From Desulfobacteraceae bacterium 4572_130 (GTDB lineage Bacteria; Desulfobacterota; Desulfobacteria; Desulfobacterales; Desulfobacteraceae): 64,000 nt of DNA. Positions within the stretch are counted from its first letter, which is position 1, and the number at the start of each line of letters is the position of its first letter. A program made the position numbers and the translations under genes. The stretch lies in assembly GCA_002084425.1 (NCBI GenBank), contig NBLN01000010.1, positions 1 through 64,000 on the forward strand. The letters run 5' to 3'. A model generated the notes under the pieces. It was given only the letters and a program-made list of their open reading frames with translations. It was not told the origin of the DNA and ran no database searches. This document shows positions 33,623 through 43,802 of this stretch, in pieces.

Positions 33623-33919
33623 AATTCACCTCTTTTGTTTAAGTTTTTGGTTAATTTAGAGAAAAGAGCTTTATATTTTAACCACGAAAGTCACGAAATT
33701 ACACGAAAAGGGATTTATGATTTTTTTTATTTTTTATAAAAAGTTGTGGCTAGGCAAAAAGTCAACTTTTAGGTTAATAAATAAAAATTTATGTAATTTC
33801 TGGACAATTTTATATTTTTTTCGTGTTTTTAGTGTTTGAATTTTAATATCAATAATTAAATCCTCAATTAAATTAACCTGATAAATATTAGCATCTCCAA
33901 TATAAACTGTTTCTTTTAT
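33623..33919. other. potA-potD spacer with a TOBE-domain remnant
   Basis: About 300 bp. Next to potA, the same frame past the TAG stop encodes KETVYIGDANIYQVNLIED, like the TOBE domain of PotA. The rest is AT-rich DNA with TTTCGTG/CACGAAA short repeats resembling those in units U1-U3. Confidence 0.5.
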
Positions 33920-34705
33920 CTATCCATGTATGGTTTGAATTTTTATAAAATCTTTATCTGCTTTAATTGTTTTTCCTTTTAAAGAATTTGATTCTCCAAT
34001 AAAATTAGAAACAAAAAGTTTAGCAGGACTATTATAAAGTTTTTCAGGGGTGTCTAGTTGAACAATATTTCCATTGTTCATGATTGCAATACGATCTGAC
34101 ATAGTTAAAGCTTCTTCTTGATCATGGGTAACATATATTACAGTTATATTTAAATTGTTTTGAAGATGTTTTATTTCAAGACGCATATGGTCTCTCAGCT
34201 TTTTGTCTAAGGCTCCCAAAGGTTCATCCATTAATAAAATTTTTGGCTTAAATACCAAAGCTCTTGCTAAGGCAATGCGTTGCTGCTGTCCTCCGCTTAA
34301 TTGATTGGGATAGCGTTCTCCAAGATCTGGAAGTTTAACTAATTCTAATATTTCATTAGTTTTTTTTTTAATTTTTTTAGTTGATATTTTTCGCATTTTT
34401 AATGGAAAAGCTATGTTATTAAACACAGTCATATGAGGGAATAAAGCGTAATTTTGAAAAACCATTCCAATATTGCGTTTATTTGGCGGGACTGTGGTAA
34501 TATCTTGTTGTTCTAGTAATATCTGCCCTGATGAAGGATTTTCAAAACCTGCTACCATATTAAGTGTAGTTGTTTTTCCAGAACCACTTGGTCCCAAAAG
34601 TGTTAAAAATTCACCATATTCAATATCAATAGAAATATTATTTACTGCAGTAAAATCATTAAAATATTTTGAAACATTTATTAGCTTTAACTGCTTATTT
34701 GTCAT
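33920..34705 (-). CDS. potA: polyamine-type ABC transporter ATPase PotA (C-terminally truncated)
   Basis: A 261-residue ATPase with Walker A GPSGSGKTTT near residue 38, signature LSGGQQQR near 138, Walker B ILLMDEPLGALD near 158, and switch His in TVIYVTHDQEEA. PotA proteins are normally about 350 residues with a C-terminal TOBE regulatory domain; here a TAG stop follows FIKIQTIHG. TOBE-like residues continue in frame after the stop, with part of the domain deleted. The ATPase core is complete, so partial function is possible. It is the first gene of the pot operon. Confidence 0.85.
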   Translation of the reverse strand: MTNKQLKLINVSKYFNDFTAVNNISIDIEYGEFLTLLGPSGSGKTTTLNMVAGFENPSSGQILLEQQDITTVPPNKRNIGMVFQNYALFPHMTVFNNIAFPLKMRKISTKKIKKKTNEILELVKLPDLGERYPNQLSGGQQQRIALARALVFKPKILLMDEPLGALDKKLRDHMRLEIKHLQNNLNITVIYVTHDQEEALTMSDRIAIMNNGNIVQLDTPEKLYNSPAKLFVSNFIGESNSLKGKTIKADKDFIKIQTIHG

Positions 34706-34842
34706 TTTTTGTTATCCTGTCATTTTTTTAAAAGGCTTTTTATTAACTTTATAACTTATTATAATATATTTATACTTAACAAGATTTGTAAAAATATTAT
34801 CAACATTGACCATTAAATTTCCTAATGTTAAATTTCTGCTTT

Positions 34843-36825
34843 ATGAGCATCTTTAATCTTAAATCATCTTTTGTGCCAACAGGAGATCAGCCAAAGGCAA
34901 TTGAATATCTTTCCAAAGGAGTTCTTGCCAGTGACAAACATCAAGTGCTTCTTGGTGTTACAGGTTCTGGCAAAACCTTTACAATGGCTAATGTTATAGC
35001 AAAAATTCAAAAACCCACCCTTGTAATTGCACCTAACAAAACTCTTGCAGCTCAACTTTATAATGAATTTAAAGCTTTTTTCCCTGATAATGCAGTGGAA
35101 TATTTTATAAGTTATTATGATTATTACCAGCCTGAAGCATATATTGCTGCAAGTGATACTTATATTCAAAAAGATGCATCAATAAATGATATAATTGATA
35201 AAATGCGACATTCTGCAACAAGATCTGTTTTATCCAGAAAAGATATTATTATTGTTGCAAGTGTGTCATGTATTTATGGTCTTGGAACTCCTGAAGATTA
35301 TCTTTCTCTGCGCATTGAATTAAAGCAGGATATGGAAAAATCCAGACAAAAACTTATATCTGAACTTGTTAATATTCAATATACTAGAAATGATATTGAT
35401 TTTCACAGAGGTACTTTCAGGGTTAGGGGAGACAGAGTTGAAATATTTCCTTCATATGAACAAGACAAAGCTGTTAGAGTTGATTTTTGGGGTGATACTA
35501 TTGAATTTGTATGTGAAATTAATCCACTAAAAGGTGATGTAATAAGAAATTTTAAAGAAACTGCTGTATATCCTGCAACCCATTATGTAACAAAATCTAA
35601 AACAAGAAAGCGGGCAGTAAAAGAAATAATAAAAGAACTTAAACAAAGACTTGCATATTTTAGAAATGAAAACAAATTTATTGAGGCACAGCGATTAGAT
35701 GAAAAAACACTATATGATGTTGAAATGATTAATGAAATGGGATACTGCAATGGAATTGAGAATTATTCAAGGCATCTTACAGGCAGGAAAAAAGGTCTGC
35801 CTCCTCCAACTCTTTTTGATTATTTCCCAGATGATTTTCTTGTTTTTTTTGATGAAAGTCATATTTCAGTATCACAGTTTAATGCAATGTATAAAGCTGA
35901 CCGTTCCAGAAAAAAATCTTTGGTATCCCATGGTTTCAGGCTTCCATCTGCTATGGATAATCGTCCATTAAAATTTGAAGAATTTAAAAATAAAGTTTCA
36001 AAAGTTATATATGTATCTGCCACTCCTGCTGATTATGAAATAGAAAAATCAAAAGGGAAAATTGTAGAACAGATTGTAAGACCAACAGGACTTCTTGATC
36101 CTGAAATTGAAATTAGAAGCGCCTTAAATCAAGTGGATGATCTTTATGAGGAAATTATTAAAAAGGCAGTAGCTAGAGAACGAGTTCTTGTTACAACACT
36201 TACAAAAAAAATGTCAGAAGACCTTACAGGATATTTTTCTGATCTTGGAATTAAAGTTAAGTATCTTCATTCAGATATAGGAACTGTTGAACGAATAGAT
36301 ATTATTCAAGATCTTAGAAAAGGTATTTTTGATGTTTTAATTGGAATTAATCTTTTAAGGGAAGGACTTGATATTCCAGAAGTTTCTTTGGTAGCTATTC
36401 TAGATGCTGATAAAGAAGGTTTTTTACGCTCATTTAGATCTCTTATTCAAACTTTTGGAAGAGCATCAAGAAATCTAGGGGGAAAAGTTATAATGTATGC
36501 AGAAAGACAAACTCCTTCCATGCAAAAGGCTATTTATGAAACCGATCGCCGTAGAAAAATCCAAAAACAATATAATAAAAAACATAATATTATTCCCTGC
36601 TCCATAAAAAAAGAAATTAAAATGTTTGATTATACTTTGGGAAAAAATATCCAAACAGATAAAATAAGTGAAACAAAGTTAGATTATGATTCTTCTAAAA
36701 CTATTAATGATATTATTAAAAATTTAAAAAAAGAAATGACACAGGCATCTAGTAAAATGCAGTTTGAAAAAGCAGCACAGTTAAGGGATAAAATAAAAGA
36801 GCTTTTAAAGATTTCAGAAATGTAA
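34843..36825 (+). CDS. uvrB: excinuclease ABC subunit B
   Basis: Damage-verification helicase of nucleotide excision repair. The 660 residues hold Walker A GVTGSGKT near residue 39, the beta-hairpin YYDYYQPEAY, the DEXX-type FDESHIS, motif VI QTFGRASRN, and the C-terminal UVR motif FEKAAQLRDKI that binds UvrC. The start at 34843 (MSIFNLKSSF) is chosen because it matches the family; an in-frame ATG at 34825 adds six residues. Neither has a strong ribosome site. The nitrilase-type gene follows within 20 bp. Confidence 0.94.
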   Translation: MSIFNLKSSFVPTGDQPKAIEYLSKGVLASDKHQVLLGVTGSGKTFTMANVIAKIQKPTLVIAPNKTLAAQLYNEFKAFFPDNAVEYFISYYDYYQPEAYIAASDTYIQKDASINDIIDKMRHSATRSVLSRKDIIIVASVSCIYGLGTPEDYLSLRIELKQDMEKSRQKLISELVNIQYTRNDIDFHRGTFRVRGDRVEIFPSYEQDKAVRVDFWGDTIEFVCEINPLKGDVIRNFKETAVYPATHYVTKSKTRKRAVKEIIKELKQRLAYFRNENKFIEAQRLDEKTLYDVEMINEMGYCNGIENYSRHLTGRKKGLPPPTLFDYFPDDFLVFFDESHISVSQFNAMYKADRSRKKSLVSHGFRLPSAMDNRPLKFEEFKNKVSKVIYVSATPADYEIEKSKGKIVEQIVRPTGLLDPEIEIRSALNQVDDLYEEIIKKAVARERVLVTTLTKKMSEDLTGYFSDLGIKVKYLHSDIGTVERIDIIQDLRKGIFDVLIGINLLREGLDIPEVSLVAILDADKEGFLRSFRSLIQTFGRASRNLGGKVIMYAERQTPSMQKAIYETDRRRKIQKQYNKKHNIIPCSIKKEIKMFDYTLGKNIQTDKISETKLDYDSSKTINDIIKNLKKEMTQASSKMQFEKAAQLRDKIKELLKISEM

Positions 36826-36844
36826 ATAATAAATGGGAGATATT

Positions 36845-37639
36845 ATGAAAATCGGTGTTATGCAAATGGACTGCTTTGTTGGTAATGTTGAAACTAATAT
36901 TTCTAGAATTTTATTATATACGGAAAAAGCAAAAAAAAATGGATGTGAGATTATTGTTTTTCCTGAAATGATTGATACTGGCTATGAAATGAAAGTTATC
37001 AAAAAAAAAGCATCAACATGGGATGATAAACCTTTTTATGCTCTGATACAGGCTGCTATAAATAATAAAATTCATATAATCTGCAATATTTCAGAAAGAG
37101 AAAATGAAAAAATTTATAATTCAACTGCTGTAATTAATCCTAAAGGAAAACTACTAGGAAAATATCGTAAAATACATCTTGCAGATTATCCACCTTTAAA
37201 TGAAGCAAGTGCTATTACTCCTGGAAAAAGTCTGGAAATTGTTAAAATAAATGGGTTAAATTTGGGTCTTATAATCTGCTATGACTTAAGATTTCCAGAA
37301 ATGAGTCGTAAACTTGTTTTAAATGGGGCTCATGTACTGGTATTATGTTCAGCTTGGCCTCTTCTCCGATTAAGACATTGGAATACGCTAATTAGTGCCA
37401 GGGCAATAGAGAATCAGGTTTATTTTATTGGGGCTAATCGTGTGGGTATTGATGGATCAGTAACTTATTGCGGCTCAAGTCGCATTGTTGATCCCTATGG
37501 TGTGATTGTTTCATCTGCATCTGAAAATGATGAAACATTGATAACAGGTGATATTCTTGAAAACACAATTAAAAAAGTGCGTAAAAGCATGCCTGTATTT
37601 AAACATAGAACTGAACTTGACAAGCAACGGCTTTGCTAA
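36845..37639 (+). CDS. carbon-nitrogen hydrolase (nitrilase superfamily)
   Basis: A 264-residue amidase with the Glu-Lys-Cys triad: Glu in VFPEMIDTGY near residue 40, Lys in KYRKIHLADYPP near 108, and Cys in LIICYDLRFPEMS near 143. The layout fits the omega-amidase/YafV or N-carbamoyl-type amidases. The start at 36845 is chosen because GGGAG lies 7 bp upstream, inside the alternative ATG codon region at 36833. It probably forms a transcription unit with uvrB, though no functional link is evident. The substrate is undetermined. Confidence 0.85.
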   Translation: MKIGVMQMDCFVGNVETNISRILLYTEKAKKNGCEIIVFPEMIDTGYEMKVIKKKASTWDDKPFYALIQAAINNKIHIICNISERENEKIYNSTAVINPKGKLLGKYRKIHLADYPPLNEASAITPGKSLEIVKINGLNLGLIICYDLRFPEMSRKLVLNGAHVLVLCSAWPLLRLRHWNTLISARAIENQVYFIGANRVGIDGSVTYCGSSRIVDPYGVIVSSASENDETLITGDILENTIKKVRKSMPVFKHRTELDKQRLC

Positions 37640-37706
37640 GTTTTTTTATCTAAATTTTAAAATAGAGTTATAAAAATATTCATGAAAAATTATATAAAAT
37701 CGCTTT

Positions 37707-39005
37707 TTATTCTATTCCTTGGGCATACAATTCTATTGGATGTTTAACATAAATATTGCTTTTTTCTTGGGAAAGCATATCTGAAATTTGCATCATACAA
37801 GCTGGACAACTTGTTGCAACTGTATGACAAGATGTGTCCTGGATATTTTTTTTTTTGATATTTCCAATTTTTAAGGAAATATCATAATGATACAGATTAA
37901 AACTGCCTCCCATGCCGCAACACAAATCAGCATCTGTCATTTCTTTTAAATTATATTCTATTGCAGCATTAATAATCTGTCTTGGCTCTTTTTTAATGCC
38001 AAGGGATTTTGCCAGATGGCATGGGTCATGATAGGTTACATTTTTTTTAGATTTAATACTTTGATTTTTTTGTTTTTTTAATCCCACAATATTAGTTAAA
38101 AATTCATTGATATCATAGACTTTTTCAGCAAAAGCCATGATCTGACTTCTTAAATTTTGATTTTGACTTTGGGTCATGGAAGTCCATAATTTTTTAAGGG
38201 TAGCTGTACAAGTGGCACAGGAGGTAACAATATATTCAACATTGCCCGGGTCAAAAATTTTTAAATTATACTTTACCAAACTTAAAAATGTATCCATATC
38301 TCCTGCTGCCAGAGCAGGAATTCCACAGCAGCCCTGGTTTTTGGGGATAAACACTCTTAGATTATGATGTAAAAGTGTTTTTACTGTTGCAATGCCAACT
38401 CTTGGATATATTTTATCAATAAGGCACCCTGTAAAAAAAGCTACCCTAGGACCTGTTGTATTGGTATTGGTTATTAGTTTATCAATGGATTTTTCAAATG
38501 GTAAATTTGCAAAAGGTACAATTCTACGATTATTTAAAAGTGGAGATAAAAGTTTTAAAGAAGCTGTTTGTGTATTGGGATGCTTATCTACTAGAATATA
38601 TTTTTGAAATTTTGTACCTATATTTATAAGCTTATTAAAAATATAGGGTCTTGCCAGAACATTTCTTAGAATTTGTTTTTTAATAAATGATAATTTTAAA
38701 TATTTAGTAATAATTGTACGAGCTCTAATAAATATTTCAAGAGAATTTACACCGCTTGGACAATTTGCCTCACAAGAACCACATAAAAGACATTTGTTCA
38801 GTCGTTTATTAACTCCATGGGGATTATCAAACATTTCCTTCATAAGAGATTCAAGAAGGGCAATTTTTCCCCTTGCTACATCTGCTTCTTTATGTGTTTG
38901 TTTAAAAAGGGGGCATACTGATTGGCACATACCGCATTTCATGCAGGTTATAAGCTGTGCCTCAAGTTTTTGCATCTGTTTTGCAAGTTCTTTGATTGCC
39001 GACAT
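37707..39005 (-). CDS. GlcF/LldE-like Fe-S oxidoreductase subunit
   Basis: A 432-residue protein with two ferredoxin motifs, CMKCGMCQSVCP near residue 20 and CLLCGSCEANCP near 73, then two CCG domains ending GCCGIPALAAGD and CCGMGGSFNLYH. This is the architecture of the glycolate-oxidase iron-sulfur subunit and heterodisulfide-reductase D-like proteins that pass electrons from an FAD dehydrogenase. No glcD/glcE partner lies next to it in the window. Cytoplasmic, possibly membrane-associated through partners. Confidence 0.85.
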   Translation of the reverse strand: MSAIKELAKQMQKLEAQLITCMKCGMCQSVCPLFKQTHKEADVARGKIALLESLMKEMFDNPHGVNKRLNKCLLCGSCEANCPSGVNSLEIFIRARTIITKYLKLSFIKKQILRNVLARPYIFNKLINIGTKFQKYILVDKHPNTQTASLKLLSPLLNNRRIVPFANLPFEKSIDKLITNTNTTGPRVAFFTGCLIDKIYPRVGIATVKTLLHHNLRVFIPKNQGCCGIPALAAGDMDTFLSLVKYNLKIFDPGNVEYIVTSCATCTATLKKLWTSMTQSQNQNLRSQIMAFAEKVYDINEFLTNIVGLKKQKNQSIKSKKNVTYHDPCHLAKSLGIKKEPRQIINAAIEYNLKEMTDADLCCGMGGSFNLYHYDISLKIGNIKKKNIQDTSCHTVATSCPACMMQISDMLSQEKSNIYVKHPIELYAQGIE

Positions 39006-39108
39006 TTTAAACTCCTAATATTTTGTCGGGATTTAATATATTTCCATAATTTAATAGTATGAAAATTTTTATTTTATTATGTATTAAATAAATCTATTAT
39101 TTTTGAGA

Positions 39109-39160
39109 GCGTTTGCATAAACGCATTTTTTATAAAAACATTTTTTTTTGCGTTTTAGTT
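39109..39160 (+). repeat. possible partial family-3 repeat with hairpin
   Basis: GCGTTT and AAACGC form a 6-bp hairpin followed by ATTTTTTATAAAAACA, which is shared with the family-3 element at 59237. The hairpin plus T run could also terminate plus-strand transcription, but no plus-strand gene precedes it. Confidence 0.35.
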
Positions 39161-39200
39161 TTTTTTTAGGTTTTAGTCTTTTTTTTTAAAAAAATTCATT

Positions 39201-39776
39201 TTAATGAAAAAATGATAAAAAATCATAAAAATATTGTTTTATTTTATTTTTAAGTTCCAGGGTGTTCCATTTGTCTGGAAAAGCTGTTGCAGCAAATTGA
39301 ACTTCCATTGTTAAAAAAAAACATTCTTTGTTTTTGTCATATTTATAATTTATTATTTTAATTGGAGTTTTTATAGCGCCTTCATAGCTTACAACAGTAT
39401 CACAGGCAACTGCTGTGTTGTTATAGATATTATTAAAGCTTTTTACTGATTTTAATCCATTTTTTTCCAGGAGTAATTTAAAGGCATTTTCCTTTGACTT
39501 GGCAATTAATTCCCTAGTTGAATTGTTTAAAAAGGTAAAACTTGAACCTTTTAAAGAAATTGTTTTAAAATTTTTTAGCCTAAATTTGTGTTGTGCAGGA
39601 ACCATAATAAAATTTGTTTTTATAATTTTATTTTTTGATGATTGAATATCATATTTTATATAATACAGGTTAATTCCCTGATTACTAAATGTCTGGAAAG
39701 ATAAAAATATAACAAGAAAAAGTCCTAGAAAAATAATTTTAATTAAAACCATATATTTTTTTTTAAACCCAGGCAT
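39201..39776 (-). CDS. membrane-anchored or exported protein, unknown function
   Basis: A 191-residue protein with an N-terminal hydrophobic segment (about residues 8-28, preceded by Lys) that is a signal peptide or anchor, then a beta-rich soluble region, and a short aromatic C-terminus. No recognised domain. It stands alone between the GlcF-like gene and the lipoprotein gene, which is divergent. Codon use is like its neighbours. Confidence 0.6.
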   Translation of the reverse strand: MPGFKKKYMVLIKIIFLGLFLVIFLSFQTFSNQGINLYYIKYDIQSSKNKIIKTNFIMVPAQHKFRLKNFKTISLKGSSFTFLNNSTRELIAKSKENAFKLLLEKNGLKSVKSFNNIYNNTAVACDTVVSYEGAIKTPIKIINYKYDKNKECFFLTMEVQFAATAFPDKWNTLELKNKIKQYFYDFLSFFH

Positions 39777-39945
39777 AATTATTGTATATCTTATTTCTTT
39801 AGTTGATTGTAATCAAGACGATTTTTATTTTTATCATTATATTAAAAATAAAATATCATCATGATTCTGTAAAAAATTTTTATAACCCTATAAATTATAT
39901 ATAAAAATCTGTTGAATTCTTATTAATTAGGTAAATTAGTTAAAT

Positions 39946-40041
39946 AACTGCTCTAGAGCAGATCTGATTTTTGATTCCTGGTTTGCCTTACAACGAAATA
40001 TGAAAGAATATTAAATAGTTATAAGTTCTTTCATATAAACT
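39946..40041 (-). repeat. dispersed repeat family 1, copy E (inverted)
   Basis: A well-conserved full-length copy: CTCTAGAGCAGATCTGATTT, GGTTTGCCTTACAACGAAAT, ATGAAAGAATATTAAATAG and TTCTTTCATATAAAC. It ends about 20 bp before the lipoprotein ATG, so the promoter of that gene lies within or beyond the element. Confidence 0.8.
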
Positions 40042-40061
40042 GTTTAAAAGGACGGATAAAA

Positions 40062-40550
40062 ATGAATAAATTCATTATTTATTTATGCGCATTTGCAAGT
40101 TTAATAATGATACTTTCCGGATGTAGTAAATTTTACTCAGCAGCTTCTAATATTTTTAGTGGTGGCATTTATGATGCTAAAGCACATAAGGTTGTAACTT
40201 TTTATGTTGTTGGAAAGGGACTTGAACCTGAAAATGCTTTAACAAGAGGTCAGGCTGTTATAATGGCTGAACGAGCAGCAGTGGCTGATGGTCATAGGCA
40301 GCTTGCTGAAAAAGTTAAAGGTGTTTATGTTGATGCATATATGAAAGCAGGCAATGGAGTAGCTAATTATAATACTATTCATGTTCATACCCAGGCATGG
40401 CTTAGAGGTTCTGAAATCATAGAATTAAAACAAGGTCAATATAATATAACAGAGGCCCGTATGAGATTGCGTATTAATTTTTCAAAAAAAGGTATGGTTT
40501 GGTGGCCCGTTGGAGTAAATACTAGTAATTCAAAAAATGTACCCATATAA
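40062..40550 (+). CDS. LPP20-like outer-membrane lipoprotein
   Basis: A 162-residue lipoprotein. The signal peptide ends in the lipobox LSGC (Cys at residue 21), and the mature part holds an LPP20-type domain: MAERAAVADGHRQLAEKVKG, typical of the short helix-strand repeat also found in periplasmic flagellar and surface proteins. The +2 residue is Ser, so outer-membrane sorting is expected. The OmpA-family gene follows after 43 bp and is probably co-expressed. Confidence 0.8.
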   Translation: MNKFIIYLCAFASLIMILSGCSKFYSAASNIFSGGIYDAKAHKVVTFYVVGKGLEPENALTRGQAVIMAERAAVADGHRQLAEKVKGVYVDAYMKAGNGVANYNTIHVHTQAWLRGSEIIELKQGQYNITEARMRLRINFSKKGMVWWPVGVNTSNSKNVPI

Positions 40551-40593
40551 TTGTGTTGTTTTCTAGTATAGATAATATTTTTGGAGGTTTGCT

Positions 40594-41562
40594 ATGAGGT
40601 TATTTTTATTATGTGCATTATTATTTAGCGCATATATTTTTGTTATGCCTTATTCTGCTCAAGCTAAAAATTTTGATGCAGAACCAATTCAGGCAAATTT
40701 TGAAACTGCTTCATATCTGCGTACAAAAATTCAAAAGTATAATCAAACAATATCTTATATAGATGATCAAATAATATCCATTCATAAAGAAATTGATTGG
40801 CTTGATAATAAAATTAATCTAATAAAAAGTTCTGGAAGACCTGCTCCCATTGAATTATATCAATCCATAAAAAATAAAAATAATAAACTTAAATCAATTA
40901 CAAAAAAGAGAAATTGTATTTATGAATTTTGGGAAAAGGCCTCTGCAAAATTAAAAGTACTTGAAGAAAAGCTTGAGCTTGTACAAACAAAATCTGGATT
41001 TATTAACAATGATTATACAAAAAAGGATTTTTTTAAAAAACAAGAACAGGAAACAAAAAAAACAGGGTACTTGGAAAAGAGAAGAAAATGGCATGGAACA
41101 ATAAATCATAAAATAAAAAGAACAGGAAATTTAAATATAAAAAAACTTTATGCTGGGATAAAAAAAGCAGGGCTTGAAAATTGGGTTCAAATAATAAAAT
41201 CAAAAACAGATGTTAAGATAAAAACAAAACTTCCAATACTTTTTGGTTCAGGTAAAGCAGGTCTTGCAAAGGAATATAAATATTTTTTTAAACAACTTGC
41301 AAATTTTGTTAAATCCTATGATGTTCGAATTATTGTTGAGGGTTATGCAGCTAAAGAATCAATAAATACAAAGAAATATTCTTCAAATTTTGAATTAGGA
41401 GCAGCCAGGGCATCAAATATTGTGCATGAGCTTATTAAATATGGTTTAAAGCCATCTATTTTTAAAATCGCAAGCACTGGTGAGAATAGATTTTCTGGTA
41501 AAAATAAATTAAAAACAAATATTTTTGAAAGACGGGCTGAAGTTACTGTAATTTTTATATGA
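40594..41562 (+). CDS. OmpA-family peptidoglycan-associated protein with coiled coil
   Basis: A 322-residue exported protein. There is a signal peptide (residues 1-24, ending SAQA), a long charged helical stretch (about 35-140) likely forming a coiled coil, and a C-terminal OmpA-like domain from about 205: LPILFGSGKAGLAKEYKYFF, IIVEGYAAKE, ELGAARASNIVHELIKYGL and ERRAEVTVIF. The latter binds peptidoglycan. The final codons and TGA stop lie in the beginning of family-1 repeat copy F, so the original C-terminus may have been altered by its insertion. Confidence 0.82.
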   Translation: MRLFLLCALLFSAYIFVMPYSAQAKNFDAEPIQANFETASYLRTKIQKYNQTISYIDDQIISIHKEIDWLDNKINLIKSSGRPAPIELYQSIKNKNNKLKSITKKRNCIYEFWEKASAKLKVLEEKLELVQTKSGFINNDYTKKDFFKKQEQETKKTGYLEKRRKWHGTINHKIKRTGNLNIKKLYAGIKKAGLENWVQIIKSKTDVKIKTKLPILFGSGKAGLAKEYKYFFKQLANFVKSYDVRIIVEGYAAKESINTKKYSSNFELGAARASNIVHELIKYGLKPSIFKIASTGENRFSGKNKLKTNIFERRAEVTVIFI

Positions 41563-41674
41563 GAAAACTTATAATTACTTAATATTGTTTCATATTTTGT
41601 TGTAAGGCAAGATAGGAATTATAAACCAGATCTGCTTTATGGCAGTTTATATGAAAGAACTTATAACTACTTAA
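41551..41674 (+). repeat. dispersed repeat family 1, copy F plus a truncated tandem copy
   Basis: A full copy runs from ATTTTTATATGAGAAAACTT to TTATGGCAG (41551-41644). It is immediately followed by the first 28 bp of a second copy (TTTATATGAAAGAACTTATA and on), which is cut off by the IS1595-like end at 41675. The first copy contains the stop codon of the OmpA-family gene. Confidence 0.8.
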
Positions 41675-42398
41675 GGTTGAAGACAACTTGAGAGATTTTT
41701 TTCTAAATATTTTTAACAAAATTTTGTGTTCTATTATTAAATCTAAATTCACATTCTTTTAAATGCAAATAAAAAGTTTTTTTAGATAATCCCCTAAACA
41801 GCATTAATCTTACTTTGGCAATCCTCCAAAAATTTTCTATTTCATTTATATGTTTGTTTTTATTAGCAAATTCGTTTTTGAATGATCAACACGATAATGT
41901 TTTTTATACCCTAAATCTACTAACCCATTATAAGCTCGCCACCAATCAGAATGAATCTCACTATTTTTATTGACCCGTTTTTTTATTATGGATTGAGTGT
42001 CTTGCGACTGCAATTATCAACTATTTGTGTATAAATCTTATCTCCTCTTTTAAGCAGACCAAATACTTTTATTTTACATGAGGCTCCTCTTCCTCTTTTA
42101 CCCTTTACTCGTTTTGCTCCAAAATAAGATTCGTCAATTTTTATCATATCAGATATATCAGAGTGTTGCATGCAACACTCTGATATCCGCTCTCTTATTT
42201 TATGCAAATATTTATTGATTGTATTTCTACTAATATTTGTTAAAATAGCTGTTTTATTTGCTTCTAAATCAAGGGGAAAATATTTAATTATTTCTCTAAA
42301 TTTTCCCTCTGAAATTTTTGCATTATTTACATACTTGTTTTTAACTGTCATTGCAGAAGCTTAATATATCTTTAATGTGTGTCAAGTTGTCTTGAACC
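41675..42398 (-). mobile_element. degraded IS1595-family insertion sequence
   Basis: A 724-bp element with terminal inverted repeats GGTTGAAGACAACTTGA (left) and GGTTCAAGACAACTTGA (right, reverse complement), 16 of 17 matching. It carries one broken transposase gene. The flanking 8 bp are not identical, so no target-site duplication is preserved. The left end interrupts a family-1 repeat. Confidence 0.8.
41703..42351 (-). pseudogene. ISXO2-like transposase with two frameshifts
   Basis: The N-terminal part (42351-41986) reads IKIDESYFGAKRVKGKRGRG, including the first catalytic Asp of the DDE-type IS1595 fold. Two further frames continue with SDWWRAYNGLVDLGYKKHYR and then INEIENFWRIAKVRLMLFRG and FYLHLKECEFRFNNRTQN. 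At least two single-base shifts near 41990 and 41886 break the gene, so the element is immobile on its own. Confidence 0.82.
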
Positions 42399-42488
42399 TA
42401 AATTAATTATATTAACAACTAACTGGAACAAACAGTGATTTTAGATAAATAGTTAAACTTTTTTTTATAGATAAAAAGGACTTAAAAA

Positions 42489-43773
42489 ATGAACACAAAA
42501 GATATTGAAAAATTACAAAAACAAATTTTCAAAAAAGACAAACTTGTATTTGATGAACTAGGAAAGGAAGAAAAAAATAGTATTTTTAAATTTGCAGAAG
42601 ATTATAAAGATTTTTTAAACAACGCAAAAACTGAAAGACAAGCAGTAAAAGAAATAATTAAAAGAGTTGAAAAAAATGGATTTATGGATATTAAAGAAGC
42701 TCTTAAAAATCCTTTAAAACATAAAACCCAAAAGTATTATTCAGTATTTAAAGAAAAAACTGTTGCTCTAGCTGTAATTGGGAAACAAGATATTGAAAAA
42801 GGAACAAATATAATTGTTTCACACATAGATTCCCCTAGATTAGATTTAAAGCAAAATCCTGTTTATGAAGATACTGATATGGCTTTGTTAAAAACTCATT
42901 ATTATGGGGGCATAAAAAAATATCAATGGCTTTCAATTCCCTTGGCTTTATATGGCACAGTAATAAAAGCAAATGGAGAAAAAATTGATATAAAAATAGG
43001 TGATAAAAAAAATGATCCAATATTTGTTGTTTCTGATCTTTTACCTCATCTTGCAGGAAAAACTCAGACAAACAAAAAAGTATGCTGAATTTGAAGCTGT
43101 TCCTGCGATAAAAGCAAAAGATATTGGATTTGACAGATCAATGATTGGAGCCTATGGACAAGATGATCGTATTTGTGCATTTGCTGAGCTTAAAGCATTT
43201 CTTAAAATAACCAATTCTTACAAAACAGCAGTTGGATTTTTTTTTGATAAAGAAGAAATTGGAAGTGAAGGAAATTCTGGTGCAAAATCAAAATTTTTAG
43301 AAAGTTTTTTTTCAGATATTATTTCTTTAAATTCTAAATCATTTAATGAAAAAATTTTAAGAGATTCAATTATGAATTCAATGGCACTTTCAGCAGATGT
43401 TAATGCTGCAATTGATCCTAATTTTAAAGATGTATATGAAAAAATGAATGGTGCAAAACTTGGTCATGGAATTTGCATAACCAAATTTACAGGTGCAAGA
43501 GGTAAATCAGGAGCAAGTGATGCAAGTGCTGAATTTGTAGGAATGATAAGAAAATTATTTAATGAAAATAATATTGTATGGCAAACAGGAGAACTTGGAA
43601 AAGTTGATCAAGGTGGTGGAGGTACAATAGCAAAGTATTTTGCTGAATATGGAATGGATATTCTTGATTGCGGACCAGGAATTTTATCCATGCATTCGCC
43701 CTTTGAAATATCAAGCAAAGCAGATGTTTATATGACCTATAAAGGATATTTATCCTTTATAAAGTTTAGATAA
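42489..43773 (+). pseudogene. M18-family aminopeptidase, frameshifted and internally deleted
   Basis: The first frame (from 42489) gives the N-terminal part with SHIDSPRLDLK, a metal-ligand motif, and SDLLPHLAGK. The second, ending at 43773, resumes at FEAVPAIKAKDIGFDRSMIGAYGQDDR and includes FFDKEEIGSEG and LSADVNAAIDP. The frame switches near 43060-43078 at an A-rich run, and about 40 residues that normally lie between LLPHLA and the EAVPA segment are missing. The deletion argues for a true pseudogene rather than only a sequencing error. Confidence 0.8.
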
Positions 43774-43802
43774 AAATTTAGGTTTAGGGGTCATGCCAAG
43801 TG

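Noticed and set aside
33660-33860. CACGAAA/TTTCGTG-rich spacer as another cassette site
   Set aside because: It shares short repeats with U1-U3 but has no core sites and no gene; the similarity could reflect simple-sequence content.
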